From positions 1 through 45,991 of the forward strand of contig CALGGY010000122.1 in the NCBI GenBank assembly GCA_937915785.1: DNA of 45,991 nucleotides, given 5' to 3'. The position numbers and the translations under genes were made by a program. Below the pieces are notes generated by a model. The model made no database searches. It was not told where the DNA came from and was given only the letters and a program-made list of their open reading frames with translations. Positions 7,660 to 14,285 of the stretch are shown here, one piece after another; position 1 is the stretch's first letter, and each line of letters opens with the position of its first letter. Source of the stretch: an uncultured Bacteroidales bacterium. GTDB taxonomy: Bacteria > Bacteroidota > Bacteroidia > Bacteroidales > P3.

Positions 7660-9360
7660 ATGAAAAAAATAGTACTCGTGTCTCTGCCAATGATAGTGGC
7701 AGCACTTGTTGCAACCGCTCAAACATTTGTTTCGACAACACCTTCGAACAAAAATGTTGTAGTAGAAGAATTCACTGGCATAAATTGCCAATATTGTCCC
7801 GATGGGCATAGAATTGTAAATCAGCTGATAACCAGTAATCCCGGACGTGTGTTCGGCATAAACATACATGCCGGCGGTTATGCGGCCAACACATTTACCA
7901 CTGCCGCCGGTGAGCAGCTCCGTGCAAACTGGAATGTTACAAGTTATCCTGCAGGAATGGTAAACCGCACAAAATTCGGCAGCTCAAGCACCCCTGTATT
8001 AAACCGTGGTCAGTTTGTAAGCAACGCCAATACGATAATGAATCAGCCCTCGTGTGCCAATATAGCCGCCCGCTGCACCATCGATTGCGCCACACGCATC
8101 ATGACTGTTGATGTTGAGCTCTTTTACACCGACAGCAGCCGTGCAAACACCAATTTCATCAGCGTGGCACTTTTGCAGGACAACATATTGGGACCTCAGG
8201 TCGGATCATCACTTAACCCGACGCAAATAGTTGGCTCGTTGTACAATCACCAGCACATGTTCCGCGCTTTTGTGAACGGTAGCACATGGGGCGACACCGT
8301 TTACACCACCGACAGCGGAGCCTTTGTTTCCAGAACTTACACCTACACCATCCCGACTGAAATAAGCAATGTGCCAATAGTTTACAGCGACCTTAAGGTA
8401 ATAGCCTTCGTTTCGGAAAGCAAGGCCGATATCATCACAGGCTGCGAAGCGTCGATGTCTTTCGTCAACGGCAGCCTTATTCCAACCGCCCTTACCGAAA
8501 TACCGACAACCAGCTGCGACTTGGAGTTCCCTACCTATGTTTCGTTGTTCAATTACGGTAACGACACCATTACATCGTTCGAACTCACCTACGGCACTAC
8601 CACTACCGGCTCTGCCACCTACACACGTTCGGGTCTGCAAATTGCCCCGATGGCTTCCGACACCATGCATCTGCCTGTAATGGCTGGCAATTTCGCCTCG
8701 GCTACCGATTACACAGGTTTTGCCACAGTAACAAGCGCCAACGGGCAGCCAACCACCGGCGATTCCGCTTTATGCACGCTAAACAAAATCAGTGCCCCAG
8801 CCGTGGGCGACACCCTCACGCTCTTGCTTACCACCGACCGATATGGCTCCGAAACCTCCTTCAAGTTCAAAGCCTCTAACGGACGCGTTATCGCCTCCGG
8901 CGGCCCATACACAAACTCGTCGCAGACATATACCATAAAATTGCCCGTTCCAAGCAACGGCTGCTATCGTGTTGAAGTTTATGACTCCGAAGGTGATGGT
9001 ATCAACGGTGGCTACGGCAACGGACATTTCAGCGTTACCGACAACAACGGCACAGTGGCAACTCACGACGGACGTTTCGGCTCACAGGCCTCAATATTTC
9101 TCAACTGCACAAGAGGTGCCTCTATCAACGGCGTGGCAACCACCGATTTCGCCATTTATCCCAACCCCGTGAAAAACACCCTTTTCATCGATTGCCAGCA
9201 GCAAATCGAAAAAGTGGAGATATTCGACATGCAAGGCAAAACAGTCGTTACAATGCAAGGTGTTAAAACATTTGATGTCGCCAACCTCAACAGAGGCGGC
9301 TACATCCTGCGTGTAACCACTACGGAAGGCGTGTCGGCACGCTCATTTGTAAAAGAATAA
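7660..9360 (+). CDS. Omp28-family protein with T9SS sorting domain
   Basis: A 566-residue exported protein. Residues 1-21 are a signal peptide. Residues 30-270 form an Omp28-type domain with a thioredoxin-like CxxC (Cys43 and Cys46 in FTGINCQYCPDGH), followed by GRVFGINIHAGGYA and the family-typical QVGSSLNPTQIVGSLYNHQHMF-like block. After a Thr-rich middle segment comes a beta-sandwich-like region (about residues 385-480) with VEVYDSEGDGINGGYGNG, which may bind calcium. The last ~75 residues (FAIYPNPVKNTLFID through GGYILRV and a basic end) are a T9SS sorting domain, so the protein should be secreted and anchored or released at the surface. It is the first of four tandem paralogues and the only one with this tail. 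The role of the CxxC is unproven. Confidence 0.88.
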   Translation: MKKIVLVSLPMIVAALVATAQTFVSTTPSNKNVVVEEFTGINCQYCPDGHRIVNQLITSNPGRVFGINIHAGGYAANTFTTAAGEQLRANWNVTSYPAGMVNRTKFGSSSTPVLNRGQFVSNANTIMNQPSCANIAARCTIDCATRIMTVDVELFYTDSSRANTNFISVALLQDNILGPQVGSSLNPTQIVGSLYNHQHMFRAFVNGSTWGDTVYTTDSGAFVSRTYTYTIPTEISNVPIVYSDLKVIAFVSESKADIITGCEASMSFVNGSLIPTALTEIPTTSCDLEFPTYVSLFNYGNDTITSFELTYGTTTTGSATYTRSGLQIAPMASDTMHLPVMAGNFASATDYTGFATVTSANGQPTTGDSALCTLNKISAPAVGDTLTLLLTTDRYGSETSFKFKASNGRVIASGGPYTNSSQTYTIKLPVPSNGCYRVEVYDSEGDGINGGYGNGHFSVTDNNGTVATHDGRFGSQASIFLNCTRGASINGVATTDFAIYPNPVKNTLFIDCQQQIEKVEIFDMQGKTVVTMQGVKTFDVANLNRGGYILRVTTTEGVSARSFVKE

Positions 9361-9373
9361 AAAAAATACCGTC

Positions 9374-10345
9374 ATGAAAAAAGTATTCACCCTATTTGCA
9401 ATATCCTTTGTAAGCATTGGCCTATGCCTGTATTCCTGCACAAAGGATGAAAACGAGAATTCGACCCAGTCGCAAGTAACCCCCGAACCCGATCCGGACC
9501 CCGACCCGGACCCTGACCCAAATTCCGACACCCTTGTGGTGAACGTGTCGCAAACACCCACCACCCGCAGCATACTTATCGAGGAGTTTACCGGCAACCG
9601 TTGCGGATATTGTCCGCTCGGTCACAAGGCCGCCAACGAGGTTGTGGCTGCTTATCCCGGAAAGGCTTTTGTTATAAACTACCATGTGGCAGGCGGTCTG
9701 GCCGTAGCTTATACCACTCAGGCCGGCAATGTGCTCAACAGCGCTTATAATGTGGCCAACGGCAGTTACAGCATTCCGGCAGCGTTGATAAACCGCCACG
9801 ATTTCAACAACGGCTCCGCCAAGCTCACCGAAAGTTACGGCAACTACGGCACCGATGCCGCACAGATTGCCGCCATGCCTGCTTGCGCCAACGTGGCTGC
9901 CGCCGCACGCATCGACAGAACCACGCGCACGCTGGAGCTTAAAGTGAAGGTGTACTATACCGACAACGGCACCGGCAGCAACAACAAACTGCACGTGGCG
10001 CTGATACAGAACAATGTGATGGGAACACAAAGCGGCTCATCGGGCAACCCCGACCAAGTGGTTGGCAATCAGTACAAACACAACGAGATGTTCCTTAAGT
10101 TCATCACACGTTTCTCGTATTCCTCCATGACCAATACCTACACCGAAGGCGAAAATATATCGCCTGTTTCGCAAGGCTCGCTGATAGAACGCACCTACAC
10201 CTACACCATCCCTGAATCGTTCACCGACCCCACCAACAACACTACCGAGGCCGTGGTTCTCGACGATCTGGAAATTGTAGTGTTCGTTACACAAACCAAC
10301 GAAGAGGTGATAAATGCCTGCAAGGCAAACCTTACAATACGATAA
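9374..10345 (+). CDS. Omp28-family lipoprotein with Asp-Pro stalk
   Basis: A 323-residue lipoprotein. The lipobox is LYSC (Cys22), followed by TKDENENS, an acidic stretch consistent with surface export of lipoproteins in Bacteroidota. Residues 38-49 are an uninterrupted run of Asp-Pro pairs, probably a stiff stalk. The Omp28 domain follows, with CxxC at Cys77/Cys80 (GNRCGYCPLGH) and VINYHVAGG. Near the C-terminus VFVTQTNEEVINACKANL matches the other copies. It begins 13 nt after the T9SS-sorted paralogue and is surely in the same operon. It is most similar to the next gene. Confidence 0.87.
   Translation: MKKVFTLFAISFVSIGLCLYSCTKDENENSTQSQVTPEPDPDPDPDPDPNSDTLVVNVSQTPTTRSILIEEFTGNRCGYCPLGHKAANEVVAAYPGKAFVINYHVAGGLAVAYTTQAGNVLNSAYNVANGSYSIPAALINRHDFNNGSAKLTESYGNYGTDAAQIAAMPACANVAAAARIDRTTRTLELKVKVYYTDNGTGSNNKLHVALIQNNVMGTQSGSSGNPDQVVGNQYKHNEMFLKFITRFSYSSMTNTYTEGENISPVSQGSLIERTYTYTIPESFTDPTNNTTEAVVLDDLEIVVFVTQTNEEVINACKANLTIR
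9482..9520 (+). repeat. 6-nt tandem repeat encoding (Asp-Pro)n
   Basis: Repeats of CCCGAC/CCGGAC-type hexamers encode alternating Pro and Asp after the lipobox. Such in-frame hexamer arrays can change length without a frameshift. Confidence 0.7.
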
Positions 10346-10378
10346 TTACTTTTGTTATAAACATAAAAAATATTGAAA

Positions 10379-11278
10379 ATGAGAAAAACATTCAGAATTT
10401 TTGGATTGGCAATAGTGGCCACAGCCCTGTGCCTTACCGGATGCACAAAAAATGAAGAGGAAGAGGAAGACGAATCCGATCCATTGGCAGTGGAAGTGTC
10501 GCAAACGGCAGGGATGAAAAATGTCCTGCTTGAAGAATTTACAGGCAACCGTTGTACATGGTGCCCCCTTGGACACAAGTATGCAGGTGAGGTTAGGGAT
10601 GAGATGAGCGGCAAGTGTTTCGTGATAAACTATCATATTGCTGGCAGTTTGGCAAATGCTTATTGCACTGATTATGGCAGAACGCTCAACAGCAATTTCA
10701 ATGTTGAAAATGGCAGTTATGGCACACCTGCAGCAATGTTCAACCGTACCAACTTTACAGGCAGCTCTGACAAAATTACCTTTGGCGTGAACGATTCGTC
10801 GAACACCTACGCTCCTTGGGCACAACAAATTGCTTCGCAGCAGGCTTGTGCCAATGTAGCCGCGGCAGCTACAATCAACAAAAGCACACGCGAGCTCATA
10901 GTGCATGTGAAAGTTTATTACACAAGCGATGGTGTGGGAACAAGCAATAAATTGAATATCGCTATAGTGCAGAACAATGTGATTGGTGCCCAGACCGGTT
11001 CGTCAAGGAACCCCGCACAGGTTGAAGGTTCACAATATCGCCACATGGAGATGTTCCGCGACTTTGTTACCGGACAGTGGGGCGAAGCAATCTCGCCTGT
11101 AACAAGCGGTTCCATGATCGACAAGACTTACACATACTCAATTCCCGAAGCTTATACCGATCCGGTAAACAGCAACTCCGAACCAGCTGTTCTGGAAGAC
11201 TTGGAAGTTATAGTGTTTGTTGCCGAAGGCAACACCAATGTGGTTAACGCCTGCAAGGCAAAAATCACTCTTCAATAA
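10379..11278 (+). CDS. Omp28-family lipoprotein
   Basis: A 299-residue lipoprotein with lipobox LTGC (Cys22) and the strongly acidic follow-on TKNEEEEEDESD. The Omp28 domain has CxxC at Cys59/Cys62 (GNRCTWCPLGH), then FVINYHIAGSLANAY and, near the end, VFVAEGNTNVVNACKAKI. Compared with its upstream neighbour it lacks the Asp-Pro stalk, but the domains align along their whole length. The ATG at 10379 is used; an in-frame TTG at 10373 would add two residues. It lies 33 nt after the previous copy and ends at a strong terminator, which closes the three-gene transcript. Confidence 0.87.
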   Translation: MRKTFRIFGLAIVATALCLTGCTKNEEEEEDESDPLAVEVSQTAGMKNVLLEEFTGNRCTWCPLGHKYAGEVRDEMSGKCFVINYHIAGSLANAYCTDYGRTLNSNFNVENGSYGTPAAMFNRTNFTGSSDKITFGVNDSSNTYAPWAQQIASQQACANVAAAATINKSTRELIVHVKVYYTSDGVGTSNKLNIAIVQNNVIGAQTGSSRNPAQVEGSQYRHMEMFRDFVTGQWGEAISPVTSGSMIDKTYTYSIPEAYTDPVNSNSEPAVLEDLEVIVFVAEGNTNVVNACKAKITLQ

Positions 11279-11306
11279 TCGAAGTATAGAAATTTGAATA
11301 ACATTG

Positions 11307-11338
11307 GGGGCGGCATTCTTTTCCGCCCCTTTTTTTTG
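11307..11338 (+). terminator. Intrinsic terminator after third Omp28 gene
   Basis: A GGGGCGG/CCGCCCC stem (7 bp) with a 9-nt loop is followed by a run of nine T. It separates the first three Omp28 genes from the fourth. Confidence 0.85.
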
Positions 11339-11392
11339 TTCGTTTTATACAACAAATTTTTGACAAAAGCGTTATCCTAAAAACATCCGGAT

Positions 11393-12280
11393 ATGGAAAT
11401 AAAAACTATTGTCTTTGCAACGATTGTCTTGGCACTCTCGGCAGGTTTTACATGCTGTACGCCCGACGACGACACCGACGACTCCATCGCCTTTATGGCC
11501 TCTGTCAAGGCTCCAACACGTCCGCAGGAGCGCAACGCACTTGTTGAGGTGTTCACAGGCATCAACGATGCTGACTGTGCCGCCGGCCATCGCACTCTGA
11601 ACGGCCTGCTGGTAACCCATCCCGGCAGGATTTTCGGGCTCAACATACATGCAGGCATCTGTGCCGACAACACCTACACCACCGATTTCGGCACCGAACT
11701 GCTGGCACAGTCCTACCTGTGCAAATATCCCGCCGGAACGGTGAACCGACACGTGTTCGAAACCCTTTCGCAGGACACAATCAACCACGGCACCGCCATT
11801 TATTATCCCTATTGGCCCAATGCCTGCGACATGGTGATGATGCAGACCGCAACCGCCAATATCGATGCCATTGCCGAACTGGACACCGTTTCGCGCCAGC
11901 TGAGAGTAGGAGTGGCCGTTTATTATCTCGAGGACGACACCGTGCATGAAACCCACAAAATAAATGTGGCACTTGTTGAAGACAGCGTTTGGGGCATACA
12001 AGAGGGTGGCGCTTTGCAAAATCCGTCGCAGTACGACTTCAACACCAGCAAATACTGCCACATGCACATGCTTAGGCACCTCGTTTCGGGACAATGGGGC
12101 GAAGACATAGTGCCCGTTGCGGGAAAACAACTGCGTAAAATGTTCCAATATACCGTGCCTCAGCAGATTTCCGATGTGGATGTGGACCTGAAACATCTGA
12201 AAATAATTGTTTTCCTCACCGAGGGACAACAAGAGGTGATCAACGTATGCCAAGCGCGACTCTCGCTGGTCAAAAAATGA
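11393..12280 (+). CDS. Divergent Omp28-family protein lacking first CxxC cysteine
   Basis: A 295-residue exported protein aligning with the three upstream copies. The signal peptide ends in GFTCC, a poor but possible lipobox, followed by acidic TPDDDTDD. The diagnostic block reads FTGINDADCAAGHR: where the first paralogue has CQYC, this one has DADC, so the first cysteine is Asp59 and only Cys62 remains. It then has GRIFGLNIHAGICADN, closer to the T9SS-sorted first copy (GRVFGINIHAGGYAAN) than to the two lipoproteins. The end (FLTEGQQEVINVCQARLSL) is typical. A terminator precedes it and no clear TAnnTTTG element was found, so its expression is unclear. Confidence 0.82.
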   Translation: MEIKTIVFATIVLALSAGFTCCTPDDDTDDSIAFMASVKAPTRPQERNALVEVFTGINDADCAAGHRTLNGLLVTHPGRIFGLNIHAGICADNTYTTDFGTELLAQSYLCKYPAGTVNRHVFETLSQDTINHGTAIYYPYWPNACDMVMMQTATANIDAIAELDTVSRQLRVGVAVYYLEDDTVHETHKINVALVEDSVWGIQEGGALQNPSQYDFNTSKYCHMHMLRHLVSGQWGEDIVPVAGKQLRKMFQYTVPQQISDVDVDLKHLKIIVFLTEGQQEVINVCQARLSLVKK

Positions 12281-12338
12281 TTACCGGCAATAATCTTTTC
12301 TGATTTCTTTAAACTAAACCACACACTTCAAAACTATC

Positions 12339-13382
12339 ATGAAACGAGGATTTGGAAGCGACAATCATTCCGGCGTATCGCCCGAAGTTTTGGAAGCCCT
12401 CAAGGCTGCCAACAACGAACATGCCCTTGCCTACGGCGACGATGAGATAACTACCGAGCTCACACAACTGTTCAAACAACAATTTGGCCCGCAGGCCGAA
12501 GTGTTCCCGGTGTTCAACGGCACGGGAGCCAACGTTCTGTGCTTGGACTCCATGATGCGCTCGCACCATGCTGTTGTATGTGCCGAAACTGCCCACATAA
12601 ACGTTGACGAATGCGGTGCACCCCAACGTCTTACCGGTGCGCGACTGCTAACCGTTGCCACCCCCGACGGCAAACTCACTCCCGAACTTATCAAACAGCA
12701 CCTGCACGGCATTGGTTTCCAACACCACTCGCAGCCACGCGTGGTATCCATTGCCCAGCCCACCGAGCTCGGCACACTTTACTCATTGCAAGAGCTGAAA
12801 ACCCTTTCCGATTTTGTGCATGCCAACAACATGCTGTTGCACATCGACGGGGCACGGCTGGCCAACGCTGCCGTAGCCCTCGGCTGCACTTTCCGTCAAA
12901 TGACCACCGACATAGGCGCCGACGCTGTTTCGTTTGGCGGCACCAAAAACGGACTTATGATGGGCGAGAGCGTGGTGCTCCTCAACCCAATGCTGAACGA
13001 GGATTTCCTCTACCGCCGCAAACAGGCTATGCAGCTGTGCTCCAAAATGCGTTTCGTGTCGGCCCAGTTCAAAGCCTACTTCAACCACGACCTGTGGCGC
13101 CGCAACGCACAGCATTCCAATGCAATGGCGCAAATGCTCTTCAATGCCGTGAAAGATATTCCGGGCGTTGAAATTGTTTATCCAGTTCAGGCAAACGCGG
13201 TATTTGCACGTCTGCCACGCAAGGTGTGGACAAAACTGCAGGAACACTATTTTTTCTACGATTGGGACGAAGCAAAAGATGAGGTGCGTTGGATGTGCAG
13301 TTTTGATACCACAGAGGACGATATTTTGGCATTTTCGGACTGCCTGAAACGCGTTTTCGACGAGTGTAACAGTGCCAAGTAG
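12339..13382 (+). CDS. ltaE: Threonine aldolase family protein
   Basis: A 347-residue PLP-dependent enzyme of the threonine aldolase/beta-eliminating lyase family, which cleaves L-threonine (or allo-threonine) to glycine and acetaldehyde. FGSDNHSGVSPEVLEAL near the start, VFNGTGANVL for cofactor phosphate contacts, AHINVDECGAP, the Asp-containing LLHIDGARLANAA, and VSFGGTKNGLMMGE with the Schiff-base Lys203 are all present. The length is normal. Stereospecificity cannot be told from the sequence, and the symbol is by family resemblance. It stands alone between the Omp28 array and a tRNA. Confidence 0.88.
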   Translation: MKRGFGSDNHSGVSPEVLEALKAANNEHALAYGDDEITTELTQLFKQQFGPQAEVFPVFNGTGANVLCLDSMMRSHHAVVCAETAHINVDECGAPQRLTGARLLTVATPDGKLTPELIKQHLHGIGFQHHSQPRVVSIAQPTELGTLYSLQELKTLSDFVHANNMLLHIDGARLANAAVALGCTFRQMTTDIGADAVSFGGTKNGLMMGESVVLLNPMLNEDFLYRRKQAMQLCSKMRFVSAQFKAYFNHDLWRRNAQHSNAMAQMLFNAVKDIPGVEIVYPVQANAVFARLPRKVWTKLQEHYFFYDWDEAKDEVRWMCSFDTTEDDILAFSDCLKRVFDECNSAK

Positions 13383-13454
13383 CACTCTTAGGTAAGACGT
13401 ATGTTTTTGCAAAACAAAGGCTTACGACAAAGGTAAAAATTTTTCTGTAAAAAA

Positions 13455-13486
13455 TTTGGCGGAACCGAAAAAAAAGTGTACTTTTG
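13455..13486 (+). promoter_or_regulatory. Promoter of the tRNA gene
   Basis: TTTG (13455-13458), a 20-nt spacer and TACTTTTG (13479-13486), 33 nt before the tRNA. Confidence 0.7.
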
Positions 13487-13519
13487 CAAACGATTTCGGA
13501 ATCAATTTTTGCCGGAATT

Positions 13520-13593
13520 GGCCCCTTAGCTCAGTTGGTTAGAGCATCTGACTCATAATCAGGGGGTCCTAGGTTCGAGCCCTAGAGGGGCCA
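13520..13593 (+). tRNA. tRNA with CAT anticodon (Ile2 or Met)
   Basis: A full cloverleaf of 74 nt. The acceptor stem is GGCCCCT/AGGGGCC with discriminator A. The D-arm is GCTC...GAGC, the anticodon stem TCTGA/TCAGG with loop CTCATAA, and the T-arm CTAGG TTCGAGC CCTAG. CCA is not encoded. The anticodon CAT is shared by initiator Met, elongator Met and the minor tRNA-Ile that carries lysidine. The acceptor stem GGCCCCT and the following TAGCTCAG are the same as those of E. coli tRNA-Ile2, whereas E. coli elongator Met begins GGCTACG. The C-G pairs at positions 4 and 5 also fit the Ile2 type. Initiator features are absent. Confidence 0.9.
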
Positions 13594-13595
13594 CA

Positions 13596-13629
13596 AAAGA
13601 CGAAGTTTTTTTTCTTCGTCTTTCTTTTT
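13596..13629 (+). terminator. Intrinsic terminator after the tRNA
   Basis: An AAAGACGAAG/CTTCGTCTTT stem (10 bp) with an 8-T loop, followed by CTTTTTG. It ends the tRNA transcript. Confidence 0.8.
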
Positions 13630-13732
13630 GTTCCCTATTGCCAATGCAAGATGGTGGGATGGGGACGGTAGCAAAACAGAAAGGCGGACACCGTCATGCC
13701 CGCCTTGCCAATTGATGTTCTCAGATGCGTTT

Positions 13733-14125
13733 CTAAAGCTCGTTGGGCTCAATGGCGACGGTTACTTCTCGGCCGCCCTGTATGTATTTGTATGCCAAAC
13801 CTTTGTTCTCGTTTTTGCAAAGGGTGAAAAAGGCCTTCATCTCCTCGTCGCCTGCCGATTTCAGCTGATTTAGCAATATGGGTTTAACAAGCTCCATATT
13901 CTCTTCGATGGCGTCCAAATCCACATACTCGCTGGCAGTAACGTAATAGGTTACATAATCGCCTTCGATGGCTATGCGTTCAACTGTTAGCCCTTCGCCT
14001 GCCGATTTGGGCATCTGCCGGTTCGCAATTTTTATGGCCGTTTCGAGTTTCTGGTTGTCGCTGCACGACACAATGCCAAGGCAAAAAGCCATTGCCAAAA
14101 GCATAAGACTGATTGTTTTTTTCAT
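13733..14125 (-). CDS. Small lipoprotein, unknown function
   Basis: A 130-residue lipoprotein: MKKTISLMLLAMAFCLG then lipobox IVSC and SDNQKLE. The mature region has one predicted helix (KLETAIKIANRQMPKSAG), then a beta-rich part (LTVERIAIEGDYVTYYVTASE), then a long helix with charged residues. It resembles generic Bacteroidota lipoproteins with a DUF-type fold, but I cannot name the family. The start at 14125 follows a promoter pair at 14160-14190; the longer frame from 14182 would start inside the promoter. It is separated from the upstream transporter gene by that gene's terminator. Confidence 0.7.
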   Translation of the reverse strand: MKKTISLMLLAMAFCLGIVSCSDNQKLETAIKIANRQMPKSAGEGLTVERIAIEGDYVTYYVTASEYVDLDAIEENMELVKPILLNQLKSAGDEEMKAFFTLCKNENKGLAYKYIQGGREVTVAIEPNEL

Positions 14126-14159
14126 GTCCGTTTTTTTGTTATCACTTTTTTCCTTTTTG

Positions 14160-14190
14160 CAAAAATACGAAAATATTCGCATTTTCCAAA
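14160..14190 (-). promoter_or_regulatory. Promoter of the small lipoprotein gene
   Basis: On the minus strand, TTTG (14187-14190), a 19-nt spacer and TATTTTTG (14160-14167). Confidence 0.65.
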
Positions 14191-14232
14191 ATTTATCATG
14201 TCAAAAATTTGAAAAATCTTGTGCTACCCACA

Positions 14233-14267
14233 AAAAAACGGCAGACCGCGGTGGCCTGCCGTTTTTT
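14233..14267 (-). terminator. Intrinsic terminator after the POT transporter
   Basis: An AAAAAACGGCAG/CTGCCGTTTTTT inverted repeat (12 bp) with an 11-nt loop. The A/T ends make it work in either direction; it lies 19 nt past the transporter stop on the minus strand. Confidence 0.8.
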
Positions 14268-14285
14268 CTTATGTAATAACAATGG

